Made by a program: the position numbers and the translations under genes | The notes under the pieces: generated by a model | Seen by the model: the letters and a program-made list of their open reading frames with translations, nothing else | Told to the model about the DNA's origin: nothing | The model's database searches: none | Origin: Mycolicibacterium gilvum | GTDB taxonomy: Bacteria; Actinomycetota; Actinomycetes; Mycobacteriales; Mycobacteriaceae | Direction: 5' to 3' | Assembly (NCBI RefSeq): GCF_900454025.1 | Contig: NZ_UGQM01000001.1 | Coordinates: forward strand, 5,766,001 to 5,830,000 | DNA length: 64,000 nt | In this document: positions 23,929 to 31,950 of the stretch, piece after piece | How positions within the stretch are numbered: position 1 is the first letter of the stretch | Layout: each line of letters starts with the position of its first letter

Positions 23929-24183
23929 ATGACCCTTTGCGACACCTGCGGAAACCACTATGACAAGGCCTTCACGGTCACGTTCCACGACGGCCGCACA
24001 GCCACCTTCGACAGCGTCGAGTGCGCCGCGGCCCAGTTGGCGCCCGAGTGCGGACACTGCGGCTGCCGCATTCTCGGGCACGGCATCGAGACCGACGAGG
24101 GCATCTTCTGCTGCGCGCACTGCGCACGCAAAGACACCAACGCCGATGTCAATGACCGCTACCCGGTGCCCTCCGGCGCCTAG
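23929..24183 (+). CDS. Small Cys-rich protein, metallothionein-like
   Basis: 84 aa with Cys pairs in CDTCGNHYDKAF, FDSVECAAAQLAP, ECGHCGCRILGHG and FCCAHCAR. In all there are 10 Cys plus several His, an arrangement shared with actinobacterial prokaryotic-metallothionein-like and zinc-ribbon proteins. Likely binds Zn or another soft metal in the cytoplasm. Divergent from the methyltransferase-CDGSH pair. Its stop overlaps the stop of the cutinase gene by 4 bp. The exact metal and role are unknown. Confidence 0.78.
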   Translation: MTLCDTCGNHYDKAFTVTFHDGRTATFDSVECAAAQLAPECGHCGCRILGHGIETDEGIFCCAHCARKDTNADVNDRYPVPSGA

Positions 24184-24890
24184 AGTCGCCCGACCGCGTA
24201 CGTCGCGCCCTCGTTGATCATCCCGTTGACGGGATAGAACGCGTGCGCGACGTTCGGCCCTGCGTCGGGTGCCCCGTCGCAGATCGTGTCACCCTGAGCA
24301 CACAGCTTCAGGGTCTTGTCCGCGTACAGCGGGCCGATCGTGATCTCGGGAGCCCCGAACCTCCGCATGAACGCTTCCGACGGCGTGCCGAAGAGCACGA
24401 CGGCGGCCACGTGGTCGGCCACCTCGGGCGGCAGCGGGGTCGGCGCCGCGGCAGCGGGCACCGAACTCGGGACGGTGTCGGAGGTCGTGAAGCCGGAGAC
24501 GACCGCACCCTGCGAGAAGCCGCCGAGTACGATGCGGGTGTCGGGACACTCCTCGGAGACCGCGAGCACCCGGTTGCCGGCATCGCGGACACCGTCGATC
24601 ACGGTGCCGGCGAACAGTTCACGATCGCCGAAGTTGCTGCCCGCCGGGTAGTTCACCGCGTACACCCCCACGGTCCGCGGTGCCGCCTGCGCGCGGACGG
24701 CATCGACGAATGCCTGACCGACACCGCCGACCCCCGGGGCTTCCGACGTGCCACGGGCGAACACGACCTCGACATCCGGGCAGGGCTGCTGCGCGGACGC
24801 GGCCGGCGTGACGCCGACTCCGACGACCGCCGAGACGGCGCCCAACACCGTGGCGCCGGCGATTCCGGCGATTCGATTGACCATTTCCAT
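24180..24890 (-). CDS. Secreted cutinase-family serine esterase
   Basis: 236 aa. Sec signal peptide (about 1-33, cleavage near ASA-QQ) then the cutinase fold: CPDVEVVFARGTSEAPGVGGVG with Cys37, the nucleophile elbow GGFSQGAV (Ser126), Cys/Asp in CAQGDTICDG and the catalytic His in NVAHAFYPVNGM. The Ser-Asp-His triad and disulphide Cys are all present. Mycobacterial paralogues hydrolyse lipids rather than plant cutin. ATG at 24890 (MEMVNR) with a second ATG 6 bp on. Exported enzyme; the lipid substrate is unknown. Confidence 0.93.
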   Translation of the reverse strand: MEMVNRIAGIAGATVLGAVSAVVGVGVTPAASAQQPCPDVEVVFARGTSEAPGVGGVGQAFVDAVRAQAAPRTVGVYAVNYPAGSNFGDRELFAGTVIDGVRDAGNRVLAVSEECPDTRIVLGGFSQGAVVSGFTTSDTVPSSVPAAAAPTPLPPEVADHVAAVVLFGTPSEAFMRRFGAPEITIGPLYADKTLKLCAQGDTICDGAPDAGPNVAHAFYPVNGMINEGATYAVGRL

Positions 24891-24919
24891 GGGTCGTCAG
24901 TACCACCGGTACCTGCAGG

Positions 24920-25180
24920 TCAAACAGAACCGTCGCTGGGGGTGGGACTCTGGGGCGATTCCCACTTCGACTCGAGGGTGCGCACCACGACGGTGTCGGC
25001 CGGCAGTTCGACGTCGCGGGTCTCGCCGTGGTCGCCCTCCAGCGTCATGATGACCGTCTCTCCCGACGACTCCTTGTGCACGACCTTAAATTGGCGAACA
25101 GCGGAGCCGGGGAGGGTCAACTCGATGAGGTCGCCGGGCGCGACATTGCCGAGGCGGTCGTTGTCGGACTGAGCAGTCAT
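24920..25180 (-). CDS. Small conserved hypothetical protein
   Basis: 86 aa starting MTAQSDNDRLG, a compact beta-rich protein (GDLIELTLPGSAVRQFKVVHKE, VIMTLEGDHGETRDVELPADTVVV) with no membrane segment or catalytic motif that I can identify. The ATG at 25180 has TACGGT 7 nt upstream (leaderless). A longer frame to 25291 would add Arg/Ser-rich shadow residues. Divergent from the DJ-1-like gene. Function unknown. Confidence 0.75.
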   Translation of the reverse strand: MTAQSDNDRLGNVAPGDLIELTLPGSAVRQFKVVHKESSGETVIMTLEGDHGETRDVELPADTVVVRTLESKWESPQSPTPSDGSV

Positions 25181-25182
25181 GG

Positions 25183-25208
25183 GTTCGACCGTAGAGGACA
25201 GCGGGTAA
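25183..25208 (+). promoter_or_regulatory. Divergent promoters: SigF-like (+) and leaderless -10 (-)
   Basis: Plus strand: GTTC (25183-25186), 16-nt spacer, GGGTAA (25203-25208), one base off the SigF consensus and 27 nt before the DJ-1-like ATG. Minus strand: TACGGT (25193-25188), 7 nt before the ATG at 25180. The two signals interleave. Confidence 0.45.
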
Positions 25209-25235
25209 CCGCGCTCCGACGGAAAGGACACCCAC

Positions 25236-25784
25236 ATGCCGAACGAAACCGACGACCGGCTCGTTGGCCGGCGCATCGCCTTCCTGGCCACCGACGGGGT
25301 CGAGAGGGTCGAGCTTGAGCAGCCGCGCGCGGCGATCCTCGACGCCGGCGGTCAGGTCGACCTGCTGTCGGTCGACGACGGGGAGATCGCCGCCCGCGAC
25401 CACGACCTGGAGCCCGCGGGCACCTTCGCCGTCGACCGCGTCGTCGGCGACGCGACGATCGACGAGTACGACGGGCTGGTGCTGCCCGGTGGCACCGTCA
25501 ACGCCGACAAGCTGCGCCTCGACGAGGCCGCGGTGGCGTTCGTCGGTGAGTTCGTCCGGTCCGGGAAGCCGGTCGCGGCGATCTGCCACGGACCGTGGGC
25601 GCTGGTGGAGGCCGAGGTCGCCTCGGGCCGCACGCTGACGTCGTATCCGAGCCTGCGCACCGATCTGCGCAACGCCGGGGCCACCTATGTCGACCAGGAG
25701 CTCTGCATCGACGGCAAACTGATCACCAGCCGGTCCCCGAGGGATCTGGACGCGTTCTGCCAGGCGATCACCGACCGCTTCTGA
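25236..25784 (+). CDS. DJ-1/PfpI-family protein (general stress protein 18-like)
   Basis: 182 aa class I glutamine-amidotransferase-like fold. The nucleophile elbow is AAICHGPWAL with Cys near residue 114, next to HGP. Further conserved are FLATDGVERVELEQPR, VLPGGTVNADKLR (with the Glu/Asp that tunes the Cys) and LTSYPSLRTDLRNAGATYVD. The family includes proteases and deglycases that act on damaged proteins under stress. Strong Shine-Dalgarno GGAAAGG upstream of ATG. The SigF-like promoter upstream fits a stress role; the biochemical activity is inference. Confidence 0.9.
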   Translation: MPNETDDRLVGRRIAFLATDGVERVELEQPRAAILDAGGQVDLLSVDDGEIAARDHDLEPAGTFAVDRVVGDATIDEYDGLVLPGGTVNADKLRLDEAAVAFVGEFVRSGKPVAAICHGPWALVEAEVASGRTLTSYPSLRTDLRNAGATYVDQELCIDGKLITSRSPRDLDAFCQAITDRF

Positions 25785-25805
25785 GCCGCCCGGGCGACCG
25801 CGAAT

Positions 25806-25830
25806 AAATATGTATGTGCTATGCATATTT
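25806..25830. promoter_or_regulatory. Palindromic operator upstream of the MarR gene
   Basis: AAATATGTAT-gtgct-ATGCATATTT: 10-bp arms with one mismatch and a 5-nt spacer, in an AT-rich island of an otherwise GC-rich region. It ends one base before the GTG at 25832. Likely autoregulatory binding site for the MarR protein encoded next to it. Confidence 0.65.
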
Positions 25831-25831
25831 A

Positions 25832-26290
25832 GTGCCGCGTTCCCGCTACGACCAACTCGACGACCTGCTGACGCGTCTGCACGTCGCCCGGCAGCGCCCC
25901 CAGTGGCGGCGCCGTGTGCTGGGCCCCGACAGTCCCGTCGCGGGCGTCTCCACGATCCGCGTGCTGCGGGCCGTGGAGCAGTTCGAGGAGGCCGGCGGAG
26001 CATCGGTCCGCGACGTCGCCGATTTCCTGGCCGTCGAGCACTCGACGGCCAGTCGGCTGATCGCACCGGTGGTCGCCGCGGGTCTGCTGACGAAGTCGTC
26101 GGCCGCCGAGGACCAGCGTCGGCGCACCCTGGTACTCACCGAGGTGGGGCGTAAGGAACTCGCCGAGATCGCCGAGCGCCGACGCGAACTCGTCGCCGAG
26201 ACCGTCGCCGACCTGCCGGACTCCGACGTCGACACGCTGGTCGCCCTGCTGGGACGCATCACCGAACGCTTCGAACGCGCCGCCCGATGA
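25832..26290 (+). CDS. MarR-family transcriptional regulator
   Basis: About 152 aa winged-helix regulator: GVSTIRVLRAVEQFEEAGGASVRDVADFLAVEHSTASRLI is the helix-turn-helix, and KSSAAEDQRRRTLVLTEVG the wing. Start GTG 25832 (MPRSRYDQLDD); an in-frame ATG at 25814 would lie within the operator palindrome. Its stop and the MFS gene's start overlap by 4 bp (ATGA), so it controls or is co-expressed with an efflux-type transporter. The inducer is unknown; MarR proteins commonly sense small aromatic compounds. Confidence 0.88.
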   Translation: MPRSRYDQLDDLLTRLHVARQRPQWRRRVLGPDSPVAGVSTIRVLRAVEQFEEAGGASVRDVADFLAVEHSTASRLIAPVVAAGLLTKSSAAEDQRRRTLVLTEVGRKELAEIAERRRELVAETVADLPDSDVDTLVALLGRITERFERAAR

Positions 26291-27540
26291 CCCAGACACC
26301 AAGCCGACCTGCCCCCGTCACGCCGCTGCCCTCGCGCGGCGCGTTCGGGCTGATGTTCGACCGCGTCTTCGGGGCGCTGTTCTGGGGCAAGATGTTCGCC
26401 GTCGTCGCGGTGTGGACGCACGGCCTCGTCGCGGCGATCGTGATGTACGAGGCGACGCGTTCGGCGCTGATGGTCGGACTGGTCGGTGTGGCGCAGTTCT
26501 TCCCGCAGCTGATCCTTGCGCCCACCAGCGGCAAATGGGCCGACACCGGCAACCCGGCGCGCCAGATCCTGCTCGGCAGAGTGTTCTGCGTGATCGGCTC
26601 CGGATCGATCGCGGTGTGGATGTTCGCCGAGCCAGGACTGCAGGGCGTCGCGGTCGCGATCCCGATCCTGATCGGGACCACGCTGGTCGGCATCGGGTTC
26701 GTCGTGGGCGGGCCCGCCATGCAGTCGATCGTCCCGACGCTGATCCGCAACGGCGAACTGCCGACGGCGATGGCGCTCAACAGCCTGCCGATGACGGTGG
26801 GCCGTGTCATCGGCCCCGCAGCGGGCGCCTACCTGGCCGCGCACGTCGGACCGGCGACCGCGTTCACCGTCAGCGCGGTGCTGCACCTCGTGTTCGCGAT
26901 GTTCCTGCTGGCTGTGCGCTTCCCGGCACCGCCGCAACGCAGGCCCGGCGCCGACTACCGGGTTCGCGCAGCGGTCAGGTACGTCCTGGCCGACCGGCCG
27001 CTCCTGCTGGCGTTGCTCGCGGTCACGACGGTCGGCATCGTGTCCGATCCGTCCATCACGCTGGCCCCGTCGATGGCCGACGAGCTCGGCGGCGGCGCCG
27101 CCATGGTCGGCACGCTGTCGGCGGTGTTCGGCGTCGGCGCCGCGCTGGGCATGGGGTCGCTGGCGGTGCTGCGGGGCCGGATCGCGTCGGCGTACGTGTC
27201 GTCGATCGGCATGGTCGCCCTCACGCTGGGCAGCGCCGTGCTCGCCGTCGGCATGCAGTCGTGGATCGCCTACACCGGCTTCGCACTCGCCGGTTTCGGT
27301 TTCGGGTGCGCGATGACCGGCCTGTCCACCGTGGTGCAGGAGCGCGCCCCGGAGGAGTTGCGCGGCCGGATCATGGCGCTGTGGCTCGTCGGGTTCCTCG
27401 GATCCCGACCCATCGCCGCCGCGGTGCTCGGCGGCACCGCCGACCTGACCAACGTGTTCGTCGCGTTCGCGGTCGCCTCGGGCCTCGCACTCGTCGTGAC
27501 AGTGCTCTGCCGGCCGTCGAAGCTCGTCGACCTGCGCTGA
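26287..27540 (+). CDS. MFS transporter (efflux-type)
   Basis: 417 aa with about 12 hydrophobic helices and a MFS-like signature GKWADTGNPARQILLGRVF after TM2. The second half repeats the fold after a cytoplasmic loop (PAPPQRRPGADYRVRAAVR) near residue 220. Resembles the enterobactin exporter (EntS-like) and DHA-type drug efflux branches. Translationally coupled to the MarR gene by an ATGA overlap. The natural substrate cannot be deduced. Confidence 0.9.
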   Translation: MTQTPSRPAPVTPLPSRGAFGLMFDRVFGALFWGKMFAVVAVWTHGLVAAIVMYEATRSALMVGLVGVAQFFPQLILAPTSGKWADTGNPARQILLGRVFCVIGSGSIAVWMFAEPGLQGVAVAIPILIGTTLVGIGFVVGGPAMQSIVPTLIRNGELPTAMALNSLPMTVGRVIGPAAGAYLAAHVGPATAFTVSAVLHLVFAMFLLAVRFPAPPQRRPGADYRVRAAVRYVLADRPLLLALLAVTTVGIVSDPSITLAPSMADELGGGAAMVGTLSAVFGVGAALGMGSLAVLRGRIASAYVSSIGMVALTLGSAVLAVGMQSWIAYTGFALAGFGFGCAMTGLSTVVQERAPEELRGRIMALWLVGFLGSRPIAAAVLGGTADLTNVFVAFAVASGLALVVTVLCRPSKLVDLR

Positions 27541-27544
27541 GTTC

Positions 27545-28696
27545 CTAGCTCGGGCGGTTGCGGCCCGTCAGCTCCCGGATCGTGTTGACCTCGCCGGCGC
27601 GGTACGGGGTTCCGTCACCGTGCAGCAGGTCGTGGAACCACAGCGGCGGTTCGATCACCGGGCGCTCCCAGGAATCCCACGGCAGGAACGTCTGCGTCTT
27701 GCCGGCGACGAAGCCCCACGTGTAGGCGCCGATGTTGCGTCGCTTCATGATCGGCAGGATCGACTCGACGGTGCTGTCGAGGGTGCGCGCCATGTACTCG
27801 GTGCACAGCATCGGCCGGCCCAGCGGAGTCAGCTCGGCGAGCCGGTCCTCGAAACCCCTCGGATCGGCATAGCTGTGGAACGAGATGACGTCGGAGAGAT
27901 CCAGCTGGGCTCTGACCACCGGGGTGCGCCGCGCCGGATCGCCCCACACGCCGTCCCACACTCCGCTGGTCAGCGGCTGCACCGGATCGACGGACCGCGC
28001 CCAGCCGAACACCTGGGGAAGCAGCTCGGCGACCCTGTCCACCTTGTCTCGGCGCTCGACCTCCCTGTAGACGTCGGCGGGATTGTCGGGCTCGTTCCAG
28101 AGATCCCATCCCAGGACGCGCTTGTCGTGGCGGAACTGGCTGATCACCCCGATGACGTAGTCACGCAGGACGCGCCGGTACGCCGGATCGCCGAGGTGCT
28201 CGGCGCCCGGACTCTGCACCCAGCCCGAGTTGTGCACACCCGGCACCGGGCCACGCTGCGTGCCCAGCCGCGGATGCGGATCCCAGCACGAGTCGAACAG
28301 CACGAACAACGGTTTGATCCGGTGGTGCGCGGCGATGTCGACGAACCGCGCGAGCCGGCGCTGGAATCCGGCCCGGTCCTGGACCCAGAGCAGATCGTGC
28401 AGGAACACGCGAACGGTGTTGAGCCCGAGGTGTTTTGCCATTCTCAGCTCGGTGTCGATGCGTCGCGGGTCGAAGGTACCCGGCTGGAACATCTCGAGCT
28501 GGTTGATCGCGTTGGCCGGGATGAAGTTGGCCCCGACCAGCCAGCCCTGTGCGCGATGCCAGCGATGGGCACGCTCAGGCGACCAGCGGGCCGTCTCGGC
28601 CGAGGCGCGCGGCGTCCGGCTGATCGCGAGGCCGGCACCCACCACCACCGGCACTTTGAGCACGGCGCGGCGACCGACCTCTGCATTGGGTGACAA
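27545..28696 (-). CDS. Secreted GH5-type beta-glycanase (Tat-like signal)
   Basis: 383 aa. N-terminus MSPNAEVGRRAVLKVPVVVGAGLA has a twin-Arg motif RRAVLK and cleavage at RASA-ET. The TIM barrel of a glycoside hydrolase family 5-like enzyme follows: NTVRVFLHDLLW, the acid/base Glu in GWDLWNEPDNP, HSYADPRG and the nucleophile Glu in LCTEYMARTL. Substrate is likely a beta-1,4-linked polysaccharide (mannan, glucan or xylan), not resolved. TTG start at 28696 with AAGGA 7 nt upstream. The region 28697-28952 between this and the divergent phosphatase gene holds no gene. Confidence 0.85.
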   Translation of the reverse strand: MSPNAEVGRRAVLKVPVVVGAGLAISRTPRASAETARWSPERAHRWHRAQGWLVGANFIPANAINQLEMFQPGTFDPRRIDTELRMAKHLGLNTVRVFLHDLLWVQDRAGFQRRLARFVDIAAHHRIKPLFVLFDSCWDPHPRLGTQRGPVPGVHNSGWVQSPGAEHLGDPAYRRVLRDYVIGVISQFRHDKRVLGWDLWNEPDNPADVYREVERRDKVDRVAELLPQVFGWARSVDPVQPLTSGVWDGVWGDPARRTPVVRAQLDLSDVISFHSYADPRGFEDRLAELTPLGRPMLCTEYMARTLDSTVESILPIMKRRNIGAYTWGFVAGKTQTFLPWDSWERPVIEPPLWFHDLLHGDGTPYRAGEVNTIRELTGRNRPS

Positions 28697-28876
28697 AGTG
28701 CATTCCTTCGATCGTCAAGATCGGCCCCCCGAAAGAACCTGTACGCGTCGCGCCGTCACTCTATCGGCGTCGCGCGATCACCCGTTACACCACCATTGCC
28801 CAACGCGCAGAAACGATTTCGTTATCTGGACAGTGCGCGCTGACGTGCGCGTTGACGTTTCCGTAAGACTGCTCGG

Positions 28877-28905
28877 TCGACATCGGGCGCCCACCTGCCT
28901 AGAGT
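28877..28905 (+). promoter_or_regulatory. SigA-like promoter of the PP2C-B12-STAS operon
   Basis: TCGACA (28877-28882), a 17-nt spacer and TAGAGT (28900-28905): good -35 and -10 spacing about 48 nt before the ATG at 28953. The leader also contains a GGGCCG/CGGCCC stem (about 28914-28937) and an AGGAGG Shine-Dalgarno. Confidence 0.6.
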
Positions 28906-28952
28906 CGACAGACGGGCCGGACCACGTTCGGCCCCTTTGAGGAGGCAACTGA

Positions 28953-30530
28953 ATGGGCGAGATTACTCCCCTCGACGTGGTCTCCGGGATTGACAGTGTG
29001 TGGGACTCGGTTCCCCACCCGGTGCTGGTGGTCGATCGCGGCGGAATGGTCCGCACGCTGAGCGCCTCCGCCCGGTCGGTGCTGCCGGACATCGGTCCCG
29101 GTAGCGCCGTCGAAGACTTCGTACCGTCCTGGCTGTCCGGAGACGACGACCGCGAGGCGCGCACCACCGAACTGCCCGACGGTGAGATGGCGTGGTGGCT
29201 GCTGGAGGATTCGGCGCGGTCGACCCGCCTGGCGTTGACGCTCGAACGCGAACGTTCCGAGTTCCTCGACGAGGCGTCGGCGGTGCTGATGGCGTCGTTG
29301 AACATCGACCGCTGCATGGAAGCCACGGTGCAGATGGCCGCGCGGCATCTCGCGGACGCCGCCGTGCTGGTCGCACCTGCTTCCGGCGGTGTCGTCCCGC
29401 TCGTCTTCGGCCTGCCCGACGGCACGACAGAGCACCGCAGGATCGATGCCGACCCGGCCGAGGTGGCAGGTCTCAGCGAGGCCCTACGCGGCTTCCCGCC
29501 GGTCCCGTCACGCTGGATAGACCCCGGATCACTGCCCGAATGGCTTGTCCCCCCTGGGTTTTCGGACGGAACCGGTGGCGTGGTGATCACTCCGCTGCCC
29601 GGTCACGGTGTCCCGGCCGGAGCGCTGGTGCTGTTGCGCCGGTCGTCGGAGAGCACGTTCAGCGACGGTGAAGAGGTGTTCGCCCGGCTGTTCGCCGCAC
29701 GGGCCGGCGCGGCGCTGTCCGCGGCCCGGCTGTACGCCGAGCAGTCCACCATCACCCGCACCCTGATGCGCGAGCTGCTGCCACCCCAGCTGCAGCGTCT
29801 CGACGGCATCGAACTCGCGGGCGGTTACCGGGCCTCGGCGGACCACGAGACCATCGGCGGTGACTTCTACGACGTGCACCCTGCGGCCGGGCCCGACGAC
29901 GAGACGCTGGTGATCCTCGGCGACGTGTGCGGCAAGGGGCTCGACGCCGCGGTGCTGACCGGCAAGATCCGTAACACGTTGCAGGCGCTGGCCCCGCTGG
30001 CCGCCGACCACACCGGGGTGCTCAAACTGCTCAACAGCGCTCTGCTGTCGATCGACGACACCCGGTTCGCGACCCTGGTGCTCGCGTCGGTGGTCCGCCG
30101 CGACGGATTCGTGCGGTTGCGACTGACCAGTGCCGGACATCTCGCACCGCTGATCGTCCGCAACGACGGCAGCGTGGAGGAGGCCGACACCGGGGGCACG
30201 CTGGTCGGTGTCATGCCGACGATCCGGGCCCGCACCGTCGACGCGGCGCTGGCGCCGGGCGAGACCTGCCTGTTGTTCACCGACGGCGTCACCGAGGCCC
30301 GCGGCGGCCCGCTGGGCGCCGACATGTTCGGCGAGGCCCGTCTCAGCGCAGCGTTGTCGCAGTGCGCGGGCCTGCCGGCCGAGGCCGTCGTCGAACGCAT
30401 CATGATGTTGACCTCAGAGTGGGTACACAACCGTGCACATGACGACATCGCCGTCGTCGCGATCACGGCCCCGCGGCGCACACACCTGAGCGCCGTCGAC
30501 GGCCACACCGCCGGGAGGTTCACCGCTTGA
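28953..30530 (+). CDS. PAS-GAF-PP2C (SpoIIE/RsbU-type) serine phosphatase
   Basis: 525 aa. A PAS-like domain (about residues 10-95: DSVPHPVLVVDRGGMV) and a GAF domain (about 105-265) precede a PP2C-SpoIIE phosphatase domain (about 285-505). Metal-binding Asp residues are in GGDFYDV, ILGDVCGKGLDAA, LLFTDGVTEAR and AHDDIAVVAI. Such enzymes dephosphorylate STAS-type antagonists in partner-switching control of sigma factors. AGGAGG is perfectly placed before ATG 28953. The stop overlaps the next start (TTGA), so the B12 protein and STAS protein downstream are almost certainly its partners. Confidence 0.92.
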   Translation: MGEITPLDVVSGIDSVWDSVPHPVLVVDRGGMVRTLSASARSVLPDIGPGSAVEDFVPSWLSGDDDREARTTELPDGEMAWWLLEDSARSTRLALTLERERSEFLDEASAVLMASLNIDRCMEATVQMAARHLADAAVLVAPASGGVVPLVFGLPDGTTEHRRIDADPAEVAGLSEALRGFPPVPSRWIDPGSLPEWLVPPGFSDGTGGVVITPLPGHGVPAGALVLLRRSSESTFSDGEEVFARLFAARAGAALSAARLYAEQSTITRTLMRELLPPQLQRLDGIELAGGYRASADHETIGGDFYDVHPAAGPDDETLVILGDVCGKGLDAAVLTGKIRNTLQALAPLAADHTGVLKLLNSALLSIDDTRFATLVLASVVRRDGFVRLRLTSAGHLAPLIVRNDGSVEEADTGGTLVGVMPTIRARTVDAALAPGETCLLFTDGVTEARGGPLGADMFGEARLSAALSQCAGLPAEAVVERIMMLTSEWVHNRAHDDIAVVAITAPRRTHLSAVDGHTAGRFTA

Positions 30531-31603
30531 GCGCCTCTGATCTCGACTGCCTGGCGCCGCAGGAGCGGCTCTGGGCTGCGGTCATGGACGGCGACGAGTA
30601 CGCCGCGTCGACCGTGGTGTTCGAGGCGCTCGACGCCGGCATCGCCCCCGAGGACGTGCTGCTCGACGTCATCGCGGTCGTGCAGCGTCGCGTCGGCACG
30701 GAATGGGCCGCCAACCGGATCACCGTGGCGCAGGAGCACGCCGCGACCGCGATCAACGACCGCGTGATCGCGGCGCTGGCACATCATCCGAAGGCGCGTC
30801 GCCGACCGGATGCCGGCCGCGTGACCGTCGCCTGCGTCGACGGTGAGTGGCATGCGCTACCCGCGCGGCTGCTCGCCGAGGTGCTGCGCCTGCGCGGCTG
30901 GCAGGTCGACTTCCTCGGCGCTCAGGTCCCCACGCCGCATCTGATCGCCCACGTCCACCAGCACGGCCCGGTAGCGGTCGCGCTGTCGTGCTCGATTCCG
31001 ACCCGGCTGCCCACCGCGCACGCCGCGATCACCGCGTGCCAGGCTGCGGGCGTACCGGTGCTCGCCGGTGGCGCGGCGTTCGGGTTCGACGGCCGGTTCG
31101 CCCGGTTGCTCGGCGCCGACGCATGGGCGTCGGACGCCCGGACCGCGGCCGACCTGCTGCGCGGCGGCGTGCGGCCTGCGCAGTCGACCGCAACCCACCA
31201 GCCCATCGACGATCTGCCGCACCTGGCCGATCAGGAGTACACGATGGTGCGCAGTACTGCGACGACACTGGTCCAGACCACCGTCGAGGAACTCGAGGAC
31301 CGCTACCCCGCGATGCGCGACTACAACCCGGCGCAGCGCGAACGCACCGCCGAGGACATCGCGCACATCGTGGCATTCCTCTCCACCGCGCTCTACACCG
31401 ACGACGACGATCTGTTCACGGAGTTCGTCTGCTGGACCGCCGAGATCCTCGTCGCCCGGGCAGTGCCCGCCGAGTCGCTGTATCCGGCCCTGGACTCGCT
31501 GTCCGGTCAGCTGCGCGAATTCCCGCGCGCCCAACGCCTTCTCACCGCAGCCCACGCTGCATTGCACCAATCCACTACAACCAACCCCCCACTATTCGCA
31601 TGA
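30527..31603 (+). CDS. CarH-like cobalamin-binding sensor protein
   Basis: 358 aa. The four-helix B12-capping domain (about 1-95) carries the CarH-type signature W-x9-EH as W60...E70-H71 (WAANRITVAQEH). The Rossmann-like B12-binding domain (about 96-225) has E107-W-H109, with His109 placed as the lower axial cobalt ligand, followed by FLGAQVPTPHL. There is no MerR-type DNA-binding domain. Instead a roughly 120-residue all-helical C-terminal domain follows (about 235-355, YPAMRDYNPAQRERTAEDIAH). TTG start with GGAGG 9 nt upstream; the TTG overlaps the phosphatase stop. It likely reports adenosylcobalamin state, or light, to the phosphatase/STAS pair. Confidence 0.85.
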   Translation: MSASDLDCLAPQERLWAAVMDGDEYAASTVVFEALDAGIAPEDVLLDVIAVVQRRVGTEWAANRITVAQEHAATAINDRVIAALAHHPKARRRPDAGRVTVACVDGEWHALPARLLAEVLRLRGWQVDFLGAQVPTPHLIAHVHQHGPVAVALSCSIPTRLPTAHAAITACQAAGVPVLAGGAAFGFDGRFARLLGADAWASDARTAADLLRGGVRPAQSTATHQPIDDLPHLADQEYTMVRSTATTLVQTTVEELEDRYPAMRDYNPAQRERTAEDIAHIVAFLSTALYTDDDDLFTEFVCWTAEILVARAVPAESLYPALDSLSGQLREFPRAQRLLTAAHAALHQSTTTNPPLFA

Positions 31604-31947
31604 AACTCACACTCGCGCTGCACACCACCGGCCGGTCGACCTCCGTCCGGGTCGCCGGAGACCTCGATTACGGGACGACCCGACTGCTGGTCGACACCGT
31701 GTCGGACCTGTTGACCGGCGGCAAGGTTCCCGAAGAACTGCACCTCGACTTCTCCGACCTGGCGTTCTGCGACTCCGCCGGACTGTCCGGGCTCGTCATG
31801 ATCCACCGCCGCACGAGTGCCGCGGGCGTGCGCCTCCATCTCGACGACCGGCCCGCCCAACTGGAGCGGATCCTGACCATCACCGGTCTGCTGGACTTCC
31901 TCACCGCGACACCCGCCGAGGCATCGGACGAGTCGGTCATCGGCTGA
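31600..31947 (+). CDS. STAS-domain anti-anti-sigma factor
   Basis: 115 aa single STAS domain. The phosphorylatable Ser is Ser59 in FCDSAGLSGLVMIHRR, the classical anti-anti-sigma motif. Length and fold match RsbV/SpoIIAA. Dephosphorylated by the PP2C phosphatase encoded two genes upstream, it would bind an anti-sigma kinase and release a sigma factor (SigF-like systems in mycobacteria). ATG overlaps the previous stop (ATGA). No RsbW-type kinase is encoded in this window. Confidence 0.92.
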   Translation: MKLTLALHTTGRSTSVRVAGDLDYGTTRLLVDTVSDLLTGGKVPEELHLDFSDLAFCDSAGLSGLVMIHRRTSAAGVRLHLDDRPAQLERILTITGLLDFLTATPAEASDESVIG

Positions 31948-31950
31948 CCC

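Noticed and set aside
29242-29260. TCGAAC near GTTCCGA within the PP2C gene, SOS-box-like
   Set aside because: Spacing and right half-site do not fit TCGAAC-N4-GTTCGA, and it is inside coding sequence.
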